From Clostridiales bacterium (GTDB lineage: Bacteria > Bacillota > Clostridia > TANB77 > CAG-508): 35,454 bases of DNA. Shown piece after piece: positions 22,624-31,885 of the stretch. A program made the position numbers and the translations under genes. The DNA lies in the NCBI GenBank assembly GCA_019419955.1, contig JAHZIB010000015.1:1-35454 (forward strand). The letters are read 5' to 3'. Numbering within the stretch: position 1 is the first letter of the stretch; every line of letters begins with the position of its first letter. The notes below the pieces were generated by a model. That model saw only the letters and a program-made list of their open reading frames with translations, was not told the DNA's origin and did no database searches.

Positions 22624-24615
22624 ATGCCAAAAAGAATACTTATAACGGAGAAACCATCTGTAGCGATGGAATTTGCAAAGGTTTTAAAAATAAATGGAAC
22701 AAGAAAAGATGGATATTTGGAATCTGAAAATTGGATAGTAACTTGGTGTGTGGGACACCTAGTTACTATGTCTTACCCTGAGGTTTATGATGAAAAACTA
22801 AAGTTCTGGAGACTAGATACGTTGCCTTTTATGCCAAAGGAATATAAATATGAGGTCATTTCAACTGTTAGTAAGCAGTTTAATATTATTAAAAGCCTTC
22901 TTGAGAGAGAAGATGTTGATTCTGTATATGTAGCTACTGACTCTGGACGAGAAGGAGAATATATTTTTAGATTAGTTGAAAATCAAATTGGAATAATAAA
23001 AAATAATAGAAAAAGAGTTTGGATAGATTCTCAAACTGAAGAAGAAATAAAAAGAGGAATAGAGGAAGCCAAGGATTTATCCGAGTATGATAGTTTATCC
23101 AATTCGGCATATTTGAGGGCAAAGGAAGATTATTTAATTGGAATTAATTTTTCTAGGCTTCTTTCTATTATTTATGGAAAAAGAGCGGCAAAGGAATTGG
23201 ATGAGGATAGGATTTCAATCTCTGTTGGTAGAGTTATGACATGTGTTTTAGGAATGGTAGTTTCAAGGGAAAGGGAGATTAGAAATTTTGTAAAAACACC
23301 ATATTATAAAGTCATGGGAGAGTTTGGAAAAAATAATGATACTTTTAATGCTGAGTGGAAAGTAAACGAAAAGTCTAAGTTTTTTGAGTCTCCAAAATTA
23401 TATAATGAATCAGGTTTTAAGAAGGAGAAAGATGCAAAAGACTTTATAATATCTCTTCAGGGGAAAAATGCAGTTATATCCGAGATTAAGAAGAATAAGA
23501 CAAAAGAGAATGCACCTCTTCTTTTCAATTTAGCAGAGCTTCAAAATGAATGTACAAAAAGGTTTAAAATTAAGCCAGATCAGACATTAGAGAATATACA
23601 AAACCTATATGAAAACAAATTAGTCACTTATCCTAGAACTGATGCAAGAGTGTTATCAACAGCAATTGCTAAAGTTATTTCAAAAAATTTGAATGGTTTA
23701 GCAAAAGGATATAGAGACGAGGAAGTTCAAGGGTACTTAAAACAAATGTCAGAGAGAAAATATAAAACAGATTTGACGAAAACAAAATATGTAAATGATA
23801 GCAAAATTACAGACCATTATGCAATAATACCAACTGGGCAAGGGTTTGAAAATTATGAAAAGCTTACTGAACTTCAAAAGCAAATATACAAAGTTATTGT
23901 AAAAAGGTTTTTGAGCATTTTTTATCCACCAGCTGAATATAACAAGATTTCAGTAAAAATAAATATTGAAAATGAGGAATTTAGTGCGAATGCTAAGATT
24001 TGCATAGTGCAGGGATATTTAGAAGTACTAAAAGACAGAAAACAAGAAAATACTTTTAAAAACAAAAGAAATGTGAAGAGTGTGGAAAATGCCGATGAAA
24101 AAACAGAAACAAATGTAGATAGTGATAAAGAGAAAGTGCTAGATAATAATTTAGATATACTAATGAAGCTGAAAAAAGGAGAAGAAATAAATGTAGTGAA
24201 TTTTGAAATAAAAACTTCAGAAACAACTCCACCTTCGAGATACAACTCAGGTTCCATTATTTTAGCAATGGAAAATGCAGGAAAACTAATTGAAGAAGAC
24301 GAACTAAGAGAACAAATCAAGGGAGCAGGAATAGGAACAAGTGCAACGAGAGCAGAAATTATAAAAAAACTAGAGAGAATAAGTTATATTGCTATAAACT
24401 CTAAAACTCAGATTATTACTCCTACAAAAAAGGGTGAAGTTATATTTGATGTGGTAAATAGTTCTATGCCAGATATGCTTAATCCAAAATTAACTGCTAG
24501 CTGGGAAAAAGGTCTAGACATGGTAGCCAAAAAAGAGATTAAACCAGAAGAATTTATGGGAAAGTTAGAAAACTATATTAATTCAAAAGTAAATAAGCTG
24601 GTTGTAAAGTGGTAA
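22624..24615 (+). CDS. topB: DNA topoisomerase III (type IA)
   Basis: Relaxes and decatenates DNA by passing single strands through a transient 5'-phosphotyrosine break. 663 residues. The N-terminal Toprim domain has Glu9 in LITEKPSVA and D106-SGREGE. The active-site tyrosine is Tyr336 in LVTYPRTDARVLS. Further family blocks are LLFNLAELQNECTKRF, ITDHYAIIPTG, TTPPSRYNSGSII and GIGTSATRAEII. It ends after the core domain (..YINSKVNKLVVKW) with no C-terminal zinc ribbon. A lysine/glutamate/asparagine-rich insert lies at about residues 475-515. TopB rather than TopA is chosen from the EKPSVA start and the lack of zinc fingers. The gap to the next gene (24616-24800) shows only a weak possible promoter. 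Confidence 0.93.
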   Translation: MPKRILITEKPSVAMEFAKVLKINGTRKDGYLESENWIVTWCVGHLVTMSYPEVYDEKLKFWRLDTLPFMPKEYKYEVISTVSKQFNIIKSLLEREDVDSVYVATDSGREGEYIFRLVENQIGIIKNNRKRVWIDSQTEEEIKRGIEEAKDLSEYDSLSNSAYLRAKEDYLIGINFSRLLSIIYGKRAAKELDEDRISISVGRVMTCVLGMVVSREREIRNFVKTPYYKVMGEFGKNNDTFNAEWKVNEKSKFFESPKLYNESGFKKEKDAKDFIISLQGKNAVISEIKKNKTKENAPLLFNLAELQNECTKRFKIKPDQTLENIQNLYENKLVTYPRTDARVLSTAIAKVISKNLNGLAKGYRDEEVQGYLKQMSERKYKTDLTKTKYVNDSKITDHYAIIPTGQGFENYEKLTELQKQIYKVIVKRFLSIFYPPAEYNKISVKINIENEEFSANAKICIVQGYLEVLKDRKQENTFKNKRNVKSVENADEKTETNVDSDKEKVLDNNLDILMKLKKGEEINVVNFEIKTSETTPPSRYNSGSIILAMENAGKLIEEDELREQIKGAGIGTSATRAEIIKKLERISYIAINSKTQIITPTKKGEVIFDVVNSSMPDMLNPKLTASWEKGLDMVAKKEIKPEEFMGKLENYINSKVNKLVVKW

Positions 24616-24711
24616 ATATTTCGTTTTTAGTATGCGATTAAGATACAAGAATAGTCTAATAATAAATTACTGCTTACGTTTACATTACCAAACCACACTA
24701 AAATTAACACA

Positions 24712-24741
24712 TTCACATTTTATGTCAAGAAAACATAAGAT
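24712..24741 (+). promoter_or_regulatory. Weak candidate promoter before murA
   Basis: TTCACA (24712-24717), 18-bp spacer, TAAGAT (24736-24741). A small dyad TTATGT..ACATAA spans the spacer. The match is poor, and the unit could instead be read from topB. Confidence 0.3.
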
Positions 24742-24800
24742 ATAGCAAAAATAGAATTCTAAAAACAATATAGATATATCTTATGAAAGGAATGAGTAAA

Positions 24801-26057
24801 ATGCCTAGTTACATAATAGAAGGGGGAAAAAGACTAGAAGGAGAAGTGGATGTGTCAGGCTCAAAGAATGCATCACTTCCTATTTTAGCATCTACAATCT
24901 TAAATTCTGGAACAACAAAATTATATAATGTTCCAGAGATACGTGATACAAGAATAACACAAGAAATCTTGAAGTTTTTAGGCTGTAAGGTAAAAAGGAA
25001 CAAAGGAAAAGTTGAGGTTAATTCAAAGAATATTACCAAAAAAGAAATACCTGAGCATTTAATGCACCAGATGCGTTCAACAGTTATTTTAGCAGGTGCA
25101 ATCTTAGGAAAATTTAAAGAAGTAACATTTTCATATCCAGGAGGTTGTGATATAGGAGCAAGACCAATTGACCTTCATTTAAAGAGTTTTGAAAAATTAG
25201 GTGTAAATATTACAGAAAATGCTGGATTTATTGTATGCAAATGTGATAAAATAGTAGGGGCTGATATTGACTTAGACTTTCCGAGTGTTGGAGCTACTGA
25301 AAACATTATACTTGCATCTGTTTATGCAGAAGGTGTTACAAATATCTCTAATGCTGCAATGGAACCCGAGATTGTGGATTTGGCAAACTGTTTAAATAGT
25401 ATGGGTGCCAAAATTGAAGGTGCTGGCACTAGTAATGTGAAAATAACAGGTGTGAGCAGGCTTAAAGATATTAGTTACAAGATTATGCCTGATAGAATTG
25501 AAGCTGGAAGTCTTCTTTGCATGACAGCAATTACAGGTGGAAAGATAAAACTAAATAATTGTAAACCAGAACACATTATTCCTGTGCTTAATAAGTTGGA
25601 GGAAAGTGGTTGTTTAGTTGATAAAAAAGATAATAGTGTTGTTTTAGTAGCACCTAAGAAGCTTAAGGCTGTGGATATTAAGACTATGCCATATCCCGGA
25701 TTTCCAACAGATATGCAATCTGTGTTTGGAGCAATGCTTACAGTAGCTAAAGGTACTTCAGTTATTGTGGAGAATATTTTTGAGAACAGATATAAATATA
25801 TGGCAGAGCTAAAGAAAATGGGAGGAAAGATAACAACAGAGGGAAAAACGGCTATTATAAAAGGTGTAAGGAAATTGTCTGGAGCTAAGGTAGTAAGTAC
25901 AGATTTGAGAGGAGGAGCAGCTTTGGTTACTGCAGCATTAGCAGCTAAGGGAAAAACTGAGGTTACAGATGTTGAATATATTTTAAGAGGTTATGAGAAA
26001 TTAGACGAAAAGTTGAGAAAAATTGGAGCGAATATATCATTAAAAGAAGGTGATTAA
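24801..26057 (+). CDS. murA: UDP-N-acetylglucosamine 1-carboxyvinyltransferase
   Basis: Catalyses the first committed step of peptidoglycan synthesis, transfer of enolpyruvate from PEP to UDP-GlcNAc, in the cytoplasm. 418 residues from ATG 24801, nine bases after AAAGGA; the six in-frame codons from 24783 overlap that site. Start block GGKRLEGEVDVSGSKNASLP, then PGGCDIGARPIDLH with the PEP-reactive Cys116, and PGFPTDMQS are characteristic. Because the cysteine is present, the enzyme should be sensitive to fosfomycin in principle. It directly abuts ftsQ with no spacing, as first gene of the division cluster. Whether this is MurAA or MurAB cannot be told here. Confidence 0.96.
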   Translation: MPSYIIEGGKRLEGEVDVSGSKNASLPILASTILNSGTTKLYNVPEIRDTRITQEILKFLGCKVKRNKGKVEVNSKNITKKEIPEHLMHQMRSTVILAGAILGKFKEVTFSYPGGCDIGARPIDLHLKSFEKLGVNITENAGFIVCKCDKIVGADIDLDFPSVGATENIILASVYAEGVTNISNAAMEPEIVDLANCLNSMGAKIEGAGTSNVKITGVSRLKDISYKIMPDRIEAGSLLCMTAITGGKIKLNNCKPEHIIPVLNKLEESGCLVDKKDNSVVLVAPKKLKAVDIKTMPYPGFPTDMQSVFGAMLTVAKGTSVIVENIFENRYKYMAELKKMGGKITTEGKTAIIKGVRKLSGAKVVSTDLRGGAALVTAALAAKGKTEVTDVEYILRGYEKLDEKLRKIGANISLKEGD

Positions 26058-27401
26058 ATGCCAAAAGGGACTAAAGAGAACATTAAAAAAAAGAATACAG
26101 TTAGGAAAACTAAAATAAAAGGAAAAAATATTGAAGAAACAAAAGATGATAAATTTAGTTTTGATGAAGAGATAGTAATTGGTTTGAAAAGGTTAGATGA
26201 ACCAGAAATTATATCTAGAAAAGGCAACAAAAAGAAAACTAATAATATAAATAATGGAAGAAATAGAATAAGTAGTTCGAAAAATGATAATAGTAGGAAT
26301 TATAGAAAAGGTAATGTAAGAAACAACCGTCAGAGTAATAAAAAAAGTAATAATGACGGAATTATAGATATTGGTGATGAAGACAATGTTATAATTCAAT
26401 CTAAATATATGCAGAATTATGAAGATGATTTGACGAGTTTGAAGAGAAGAAATAATAAAATTCAGCAAAAAGCAAATAGTAGTCAAGGAATGCAAAAAGC
26501 AAATAATAGAAGGGTTAAAAATGTACAGAATAAAAAAGATACAAAGAAGAATGTACAGAGAAATAATAGGTCAAATTATGAAGATAGAAGGTTTAAAACA
26601 ATAAATATAAATGCACCATTGAGCAAGGAAGAAATACAAAAAATAGAAAAATCTAAGAAAAAGAGAAAACTGATTCTTAAGATAATAAAGTGGCTTACTT
26701 TGCTTGCGATAATAATTGGTGGAACAATCTATGCCATGCTTTCTCCAATATTTAATATTAAAGAGGTTGAGGTGATTGGAAACTCAAAAATATCATCTGA
26801 GACCATTATAAGTTTATCTGGAATTACTATAGACCAAAATATGTTTAGCTTTAGGACAAGCAATGTTAGGGAAAGTATAAAGAATAACGCTTATATTGAT
26901 ACAGTTGAAATACATAGAGATTTACCAGATAAAATAAGCTTAGTAGTAACTGAAAGAAAAACAACTTATATGATTAAGTTTGGAAATGCATATGCATATA
27001 TTAATAATCAAGGATATATTTTAGAAATTACAGATAAAGAGGAAGCTGTTCCAATTATAACTGGCTATGAAACTCTAGATGAGAATATACAGGAAGGAAA
27101 TAGATTAAATACAGAGGATTTAGAAAAACTTAATGATGTTTTGAAAATTATGGAAGCTGCTTCGAGTAGTGGAAATAATTTGAAAAATCTAATTACTAAA
27201 ATAGATATCTCTGATAAATCAAATTATATTTTGGATTTAAAAACACAAAAAAAACAAATATATTTTGGTGATGCTACAAATTTAAGTACAAAGATGTTAT
27301 GGATAGACCAAATTCTAGGAGAAGAGAAAAAGAGTGAAGGTATTTTATATTTGAATATGGATTTAAATACTGATAGACCATATTTTAGAGAGAAAATTTA
27401 G
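26058..27401 (+). CDS. ftsQ: Cell division protein FtsQ/DivIB
   Basis: Bitopic divisome protein linking early and late division proteins. 447 residues, longer than most. Residues 1-205 form a very basic, N/K/R-rich low-complexity cytoplasmic region. A membrane helix follows at about 208-228 (..WLTLLAIIIGGTIYAML). The POTRA domain begins with FNIKEVEVIGNSKISSETII at 232, followed by the FtsQ/DivIB beta domain (DLPDKISLVVTERKTTYMI, YINNQGYILEI). ATG follows the murA stop codon directly, so translational coupling is likely. Next in the unit are two DUF881 proteins and sbp. Confidence 0.92.
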   Translation: MPKGTKENIKKKNTVRKTKIKGKNIEETKDDKFSFDEEIVIGLKRLDEPEIISRKGNKKKTNNINNGRNRISSSKNDNSRNYRKGNVRNNRQSNKKSNNDGIIDIGDEDNVIIQSKYMQNYEDDLTSLKRRNNKIQQKANSSQGMQKANNRRVKNVQNKKDTKKNVQRNNRSNYEDRRFKTININAPLSKEEIQKIEKSKKKRKLILKIIKWLTLLAIIIGGTIYAMLSPIFNIKEVEVIGNSKISSETIISLSGITIDQNMFSFRTSNVRESIKNNAYIDTVEIHRDLPDKISLVVTERKTTYMIKFGNAYAYINNQGYILEITDKEEAVPIITGYETLDENIQEGNRLNTEDLEKLNDVLKIMEAASSSGNNLKNLITKIDISDKSNYILDLKTQKKQIYFGDATNLSTKMLWIDQILGEEKKSEGILYLNMDLNTDRPYFREKI

Positions 27402-27419
27402 AAAGGAATGTGAACAATC

Positions 27420-28133
27420 ATGAATAAAAGGCAGGTTGCAATTACATTAGGTGTGATGTGTTTATTACTTACAGTTGCTATATGTGTGCAGGTTAGGACT
27501 ATGAGTTCTGCAAATTCAACTGTTTCTCAGACTTTAGCCGATAATAATTTACGAGACCAAGTGTTGAAAATGAAAGAGAGATATGATGAAACTATAAGAA
27601 ATTTAGAGAATGCCCAGAGAGAATTAGAAGAAACCAGGGTCGTGGCTACACAAAATGATACTGCATCAGAGGCAAAGGAGCAAGAGTTAAAAGAGAATAA
27701 TATGCTATTGGGTAATACTGATGTAGTAGGAGATGGAGTAGAGGTGGTTTTGCAAGATGCAACAGAGCAAAATAGTAGTTTGGGTCTAAGTTATCAGCTT
27801 ATACATTATAGTGATATTCAATTGGTTGTGAATGAATTAAAGAATGCTGGGGCAGAAGCAATAGAGATTAACGGACAAAGAGTTGTGCCTACTTCTTCCA
27901 TCACGTGCGAGGGAAATATAATTAAGATTAATGGAGAAAGAGTAGGGTCTCCTTTTATAATAAAGGCAATTGGTTCTCAGAGTTTGCTTTATGGAGGGCT
28001 TTCGAGAGTGGGTTCGATATTAGATGTTATTAGTGAGGCTGGAAATACCGCAACAGTAACAAAAGTGGATAATATTACTATACCTAAATATTCTGGGGTA
28101 ATTGATTATGAGTATCTTAGAGAAGCTAGATAA
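27420..28133 (+). CDS. DUF881 (YlxW-type) membrane protein, first paralogue
   Basis: 237 residues. One N-terminal membrane segment (about 7-25, AITLGVMCLLLTVAICVQV), a coiled-coil stretch (about 45-95), and a C-terminal DUF881 domain recognised by VGDGVEVVLQDA, LVVNELKNAGAEAIEINGQR and PFIIKAIGS. In Firmicutes these proteins (YlxW/YlxX in Bacillus) sit in division gene clusters, but their biochemical role is not established. The ribosome binding site is GAAAGGAATG. It is 18 bases after ftsQ and 14 before a second member of the same family, so it is part of the same transcript. Confidence 0.88.
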   Translation: MNKRQVAITLGVMCLLLTVAICVQVRTMSSANSTVSQTLADNNLRDQVLKMKERYDETIRNLENAQRELEETRVVATQNDTASEAKEQELKENNMLLGNTDVVGDGVEVVLQDATEQNSSLGLSYQLIHYSDIQLVVNELKNAGAEAIEINGQRVVPTSSITCEGNIIKINGERVGSPFIIKAIGSQSLLYGGLSRVGSILDVISEAGNTATVTKVDNITIPKYSGVIDYEYLREAR

Positions 28134-28147
28134 GGAGAGAATGGTAT

Positions 28148-28867
28148 ATGAAAAAAATTAAGTTTAGGGCAGATATTACTGCAGTGACAGTAGTAATTTT
28201 TATAGTATGTATTGTACTTGTAAGTGTCATGCTAATGCAGTTTAGAACTGTTGAACAGACAGATATTACAGAAATTGAAAATATGAGAGAGAGTGAACTA
28301 AGGACAGCCTTAGCAGAATGGAAAATGAAATATGAGGAAGTTTCGACTCAATTAGATGATGTGAATGCGCGTATAGAGGAGTATAATACAACAATTAATA
28401 ATAATGAAGAAACATCAAAATTAATTGATGAAGAGCTAAAGGAATCTAATATATTAGTTGGTAAGACTGATGTGTACGGAGAAGGCGTTGTAGTCACATT
28501 GGCTAATAGTAATGAACAAGCAATAGAAGCGTATGATTTAATTGATTTGGTAAATGAATTAAGGTATGCAGGAGCAGAAGCAATTTCAATTAATGAGCAA
28601 AGAGTTTTAAATATGACTGAAATAGTTGATATGGGAGATTATGCGTATATAACTGTTAATTCTCAAAGGATACAAGAGCCGTACATAGTAAAGGCGATTG
28701 GAGATAAAGAGTACTTAAACAGTGTATTGAATTTAAAAGGAAGCGGATTTATTGATAGAAATAAGACTTTGGGAATGAATGTAAGTTCAAGAACGGAAAA
28801 TAGAGTGGAAATACCAAAGTATAATGGTGAATTTGAAATTAATTATTTACAGGAGGTAGAACAATGA
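28148..28867 (+). CDS. DUF881 (YlxX/YlxW-type) membrane protein, second paralogue
   Basis: 239 residues with the same layout as the gene before it: membrane segment at about 13-32 (AVTVVIFIVCIVLVSVMLM), coiled coil, then DUF881. Shared lines include ELKESNILVGKTDVYGEGV, LVNELRYAGAEAISINEQR, PYIVKAIGD and PKYNGEFEINYL. The pair is an evident tandem duplication that has diverged. Its last codons overlap the start of sbp by four bases (ATGA), which implies coupled translation. Confidence 0.88.
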   Translation: MKKIKFRADITAVTVVIFIVCIVLVSVMLMQFRTVEQTDITEIENMRESELRTALAEWKMKYEEVSTQLDDVNARIEEYNTTINNNEETSKLIDEELKESNILVGKTDVYGEGVVVTLANSNEQAIEAYDLIDLVNELRYAGAEAISINEQRVLNMTEIVDMGDYAYITVNSQRIQEPYIVKAIGDKEYLNSVLNLKGSGFIDRNKTLGMNVSSRTENRVEIPKYNGEFEINYLQEVEQ

Positions 28868-29253
28868 TTGTTTTAGCGATAGTTTTAGGATGTATAATAG
28901 GAGCATTAATAGGAGTTAATATGCCAATGATATCGTATACATATTCTGGTTATTTAGCAATTGCAATAATTGCTGCTCTTGATTCTGTGTTTGGAGGAAT
29001 TGCGTCTACACTAAATAAGAATTTTGACTTAAAAATATTTGTAACAGGTTTTTTTGGAAACGCAATTTTATCAATTTTATTAACATATCTTGGCCAAAAA
29101 CTTAATGTAGATATATATTTAGCAGCAATTGTTGTTTTTGTAGGAAGAATGTTCAATAATTTGGCTATTATAAGGAGATACTACATAGACAAATGGTCAA
29201 AAAATAAGGCAAAAAATGACAAGAATAAAGAGGAAGAAACAGTAGAAAACTAA
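28864..29253 (+). CDS. sbp: Small basic protein Sbp (DUF1290)
   Basis: 129 residues, integral membrane. Hydrophobic segments at about 2-18, 27-48, 58-76 and 83-98, then a strongly basic tail (RRYYIDKWSKNKAKNDKNK) that should face the cytoplasm. Diagnostic family lines are GCIIGALIGVNMP, SGYLAIAIIAALDSVFGG and FVGRMFNNLAIIRR. The family is conserved next to ftsA/ftsZ in Firmicutes; function is unknown. It ends the murA-ftsQ unit. A weak hairpin (AGTCTAC/GTAGA, about 29257-29270) follows. Confidence 0.92.
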   Translation: MIVLAIVLGCIIGALIGVNMPMISYTYSGYLAIAIIAALDSVFGGIASTLNKNFDLKIFVTGFFGNAILSILLTYLGQKLNVDIYLAAIVVFVGRMFNNLAIIRRYYIDKWSKNKAKNDKNKEEETVEN

Positions 29254-29294
29254 AAAGTCTACATGTGTAGAGGGTTTTAGACTAATGTTTCAAA

Positions 29295-29361
29295 AATATT
29301 ACAAAAATATTACAAAAATATTACAAAATCTATTGACTTTTTTTATAAAATGTAATATTCT
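29295..29361 (+). promoter_or_regulatory. ftsAZ promoter with repeated operator-like sites
   Basis: TTGACT (29333-29338), 17-bp spacer, TATTCT (29356-29361). Directly upstream are three head-to-tail copies of an 11-bp unit containing AATATTAC (29295-29302, 29306-29313, 29317-29324). The inverse GTAATATT recurs at 29352-29359, overlapping the -10. The 11-bp spacing is close to one helical turn, and each unit starts with an A run, so a curved or UP-type element is one reading and a regulator-binding array is the other. Confidence 0.6.
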
Positions 29362-29402
29362 AAAGGACAAATAAGAGCAGTAAAAAAATGGAGGAATGAG
29401 TC

Positions 29403-30629
29403 TTGGCTATAGGAGATATTATCGTAGGAATGGACATTGGAACTTCGAAAGTAAGTTTGGTTATTGGAGAAGTCAATAATTTTAATCAAATAGAAGTCCT
29501 ATGTACAACAAGTTGCAAGTGTAATGGCTTAAAAAAAGGAAAAATAGTAGATGAAAATGAAATAGTTTCGGCTATTTCTCAATTAATTAAAGAGGCAGAA
29601 AATGAAACTGAAATGGAAATTAATTCTAGCTATCTTACAATCCCAGGCAAATATGTAACTATTGTACAGAACAGTATTACAAAAGAAGCCAAAGATAAAT
29701 ATGCAGGAATATCTGGAAAGGATGTATCATCTGCAATATCTTTAGTTAAAGATATTGATGTACCAGAAGGAATGCAAATTATAGATATAGTAACAGACGA
29801 ATTTATATTAGATAATGGGAAGGTAGTTCAAGATCCAGTTGGAAGTCTAAGTTCTAGTTTTACAATCAAATCACAAATTGTTTTAGCTGAAAAAGAGTAT
29901 ATGAAACAATTGGCTAATATTTTTAGAAAAGCAGATATTGATATTGATGGTTTAGTTCCAGTAACATTAGCAGAGAGAACTTTGGTTTTAGATGGAAATG
30001 AGTTAAATGATAATGTTATGTTATTGGATATTGGTGCGGGAAACACTGATATAGGAGTATTTGAGGGATTATCATTTTCATATACTAATACAATACCACT
30101 TGGAGGAGATAGTATTACAAATGATATAGCATTAGTACTTGACATCTCTGAAGAAGAAGCAGACAAGTTAAAACGTCAATATGGCTTAGCACTTAAATCT
30201 TTTATAGATAATGATAATGAAATATTATTAAATACTTGCAAAGATGAGAACAGAAAAGTAATTAAGAGTTCAGAGCTAATAGAGATAATAGAGGCAAGAG
30301 TTGAGGAAATATTTTCATTAGTAAATAGAGATATTACAGCGCAAGGAATAAAACCTAGAATAAACAATGTTATTTTAACGGGTCAAGGAATTACAAGTAT
30401 AAATAAAAGTGATGTGGCAGGCAAAATAATTTTAAATATACCAGTTAAAATTTCTACAGGAAGACTGATAAGTACAGTCAGACCTGAATATAGGACAGCA
30501 TATGCATTAGTTAGATACATTGCATCAAGACCTTTTGCTAAAAACCTATCAAGTAGTATAGATTCAAAATCTAAAGAAAATTTCTTTCAAAATATAGTTG
30601 AAAGAATTAAAGAGTTTTTTTATTCTTAA
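29403..30629 (+). CDS. ftsA: Cell division protein FtsA
   Basis: Actin-like ATPase that tethers FtsZ to the membrane and recruits the divisome. 408 residues. The start is TTG at 29403, eight bases after GGAGG. Phosphate-binding and nucleotide motifs are VGMDIGTSKVSLVIGE, LLDIGAGNTDIGVF and LTGQGITSI. The 1C (SHS2) region lies near 85-165. The last 15 residues (FFQNIVERIKEFFYS) form the amphipathic membrane-targeting helix. ftsZ follows after 41 bases; the use of TTG here against ATG for ftsZ fits lower FtsA than FtsZ levels. Confidence 0.96.
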   Translation: MAIGDIIVGMDIGTSKVSLVIGEVNNFNQIEVLCTTSCKCNGLKKGKIVDENEIVSAISQLIKEAENETEMEINSSYLTIPGKYVTIVQNSITKEAKDKYAGISGKDVSSAISLVKDIDVPEGMQIIDIVTDEFILDNGKVVQDPVGSLSSSFTIKSQIVLAEKEYMKQLANIFRKADIDIDGLVPVTLAERTLVLDGNELNDNVMLLDIGAGNTDIGVFEGLSFSYTNTIPLGGDSITNDIALVLDISEEEADKLKRQYGLALKSFIDNDNEILLNTCKDENRKVIKSSELIEIIEARVEEIFSLVNRDITAQGIKPRINNVILTGQGITSINKSDVAGKIILNIPVKISTGRLISTVRPEYRTAYALVRYIASRPFAKNLSSSIDSKSKENFFQNIVERIKEFFYS

Positions 30630-30670
30630 AATAAATTAATTATATTAAATAATAGAGGAGGATAAGCATT

Positions 30671-31792
30671 ATGTTCATGGATAATACAGAGGACAATGTA
30701 ATGGTAGACGGAACAGCTACAATTAAAGTTATAGGAATAGGTGGTGCTGGAAATAATGCAGTAAATCGCATGGTTGATTCGGGAATAAAAGGTGTAGAGT
30801 TTATTACAGTAAATACTGACAGACAAGCATTACTATTATCAAAAGCAGCTTCAAAAATACAAATAGGAGAAAAAATTACAAGAGGATTAGGAGCAGGTGC
30901 TAATCCAGATATAGGAGCACAAGCAGCAGAAGAAAGTAAGTCTGAAATAGCAGAAGCTTTACGCGGAGCAGATATGGTGTTTGTTACAGCTGGAATGGGT
31001 GGCGGAACAGGAACTGGAGCAGCCCCAATAGTTGCTGCTACTGCAAAGGAAATGGGAATTTTAACAATAGGTGTTGTAACGAAACCATTTACATTTGAGG
31101 GAAAGAAAAGATTATCTCAAGCTGAGCGTGGAGTAGAAAGTTTGAAAGGCAAGGTTGATACTCTAGTAGTAATACCAAATGATAAATTACTGCAGATAAT
31201 AGATAGAAAAACATCAATAGTTGAAGCGTTTAAGATGGCAGACGATGTTTTAAGACAAGGTGTGCAAGGTATATCAGACTTGATTGCTATACCAGGCTTA
31301 GTAAACTTAGACTTTGCAGATGTAAAAACAATAATGCTTAACACAGGAATGGCTCATATGGGAATAGGCAGAGCGTCTGGAGAAAATAGAGCGGAAGATG
31401 CGGCAAAACAAGCTATTCAAAGTCCACTATTAGAAACATCTATAGAGGGGGCAAGAGGTGTAATTATAAATATAACTGGTGGAACAAATTTAGGGCTTCA
31501 TGAAGTAAACACAGCAGCTGAACTTGTACAAAGAAGTGTTGACCCAGAGGCAAATATTATCTTTGGTGCAGTGATTGATGAGAGCCTAGATGAAGATATA
31601 GTTATAACTGTAATTGCAACAGGTTTTGAAAAAGAGCCAGGCGTTGGTACAAATATTCCAGTAGGTGAAATTGTAGATAAGGCATGGGATAAAAAAATAA
31701 ATTCTATACCAAATCCAGCAGACAATTCAAACCCAGCAGATAATCTGGACATACCATCTTTCTTAAGGAATAAGAGAGGATTAAATAAATAA
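30671..31792 (+). CDS. ftsZ: Cell division protein FtsZ
   Basis: Tubulin-like GTPase that forms the Z ring. 373 residues. The GTP-binding signature GGGTGTG is at 110-116, preceded by IGIGGAGNNAVNRM near the N-terminus and followed by the T7 loop NLDFADVKTIM. The C-terminal linker is very short, with a duplicated NPADN. The conserved tail DIPSFLRNKRG, which binds FtsA and other partners, is intact. Strong ribosome binding site (AGGAGGA) before ATG 30671. Co-transcribed with ftsA and ended by a strong terminator. Confidence 0.98.
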   Translation: MFMDNTEDNVMVDGTATIKVIGIGGAGNNAVNRMVDSGIKGVEFITVNTDRQALLLSKAASKIQIGEKITRGLGAGANPDIGAQAAEESKSEIAEALRGADMVFVTAGMGGGTGTGAAPIVAATAKEMGILTIGVVTKPFTFEGKKRLSQAERGVESLKGKVDTLVVIPNDKLLQIIDRKTSIVEAFKMADDVLRQGVQGISDLIAIPGLVNLDFADVKTIMLNTGMAHMGIGRASGENRAEDAAKQAIQSPLLETSIEGARGVIINITGGTNLGLHEVNTAAELVQRSVDPEANIIFGAVIDESLDEDIVITVIATGFEKEPGVGTNIPVGEIVDKAWDKKINSIPNPADNSNPADNLDIPSFLRNKRGLNK

Positions 31793-31834
31793 AAGTAAAA
31801 GTTGAATATAAATTGTAATTTTAAATTATAAAAT

Positions 31835-31873
31835 AAAAGAAATAATCGAAATAAGTAGATTATTTCTTTTTTT
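31835..31873 (+). terminator. Rho-independent terminator after ftsZ
   Basis: AAAAGAAATAATC (31835-31847) pairs perfectly with GATTATTTCTTTT (31858-31870), a 13-bp stem with a 10-base loop, followed by a T run to 31873. Confidence 0.88.
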
Positions 31874-31885
31874 CGTACCTATGAA

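Noticed and set aside
23922..24320. Minus-strand open frame of 132 codons inside topB
   Set aside because: Its phenylalanine/serine-rich translation is the antisense of lysine/glutamate codons in a clear topB frame.
29291..29324. CRISPR or tandem-repeat array
   Set aside because: The repeats are 11 bp, contiguous and without spacers. They are better read as promoter-linked sites.
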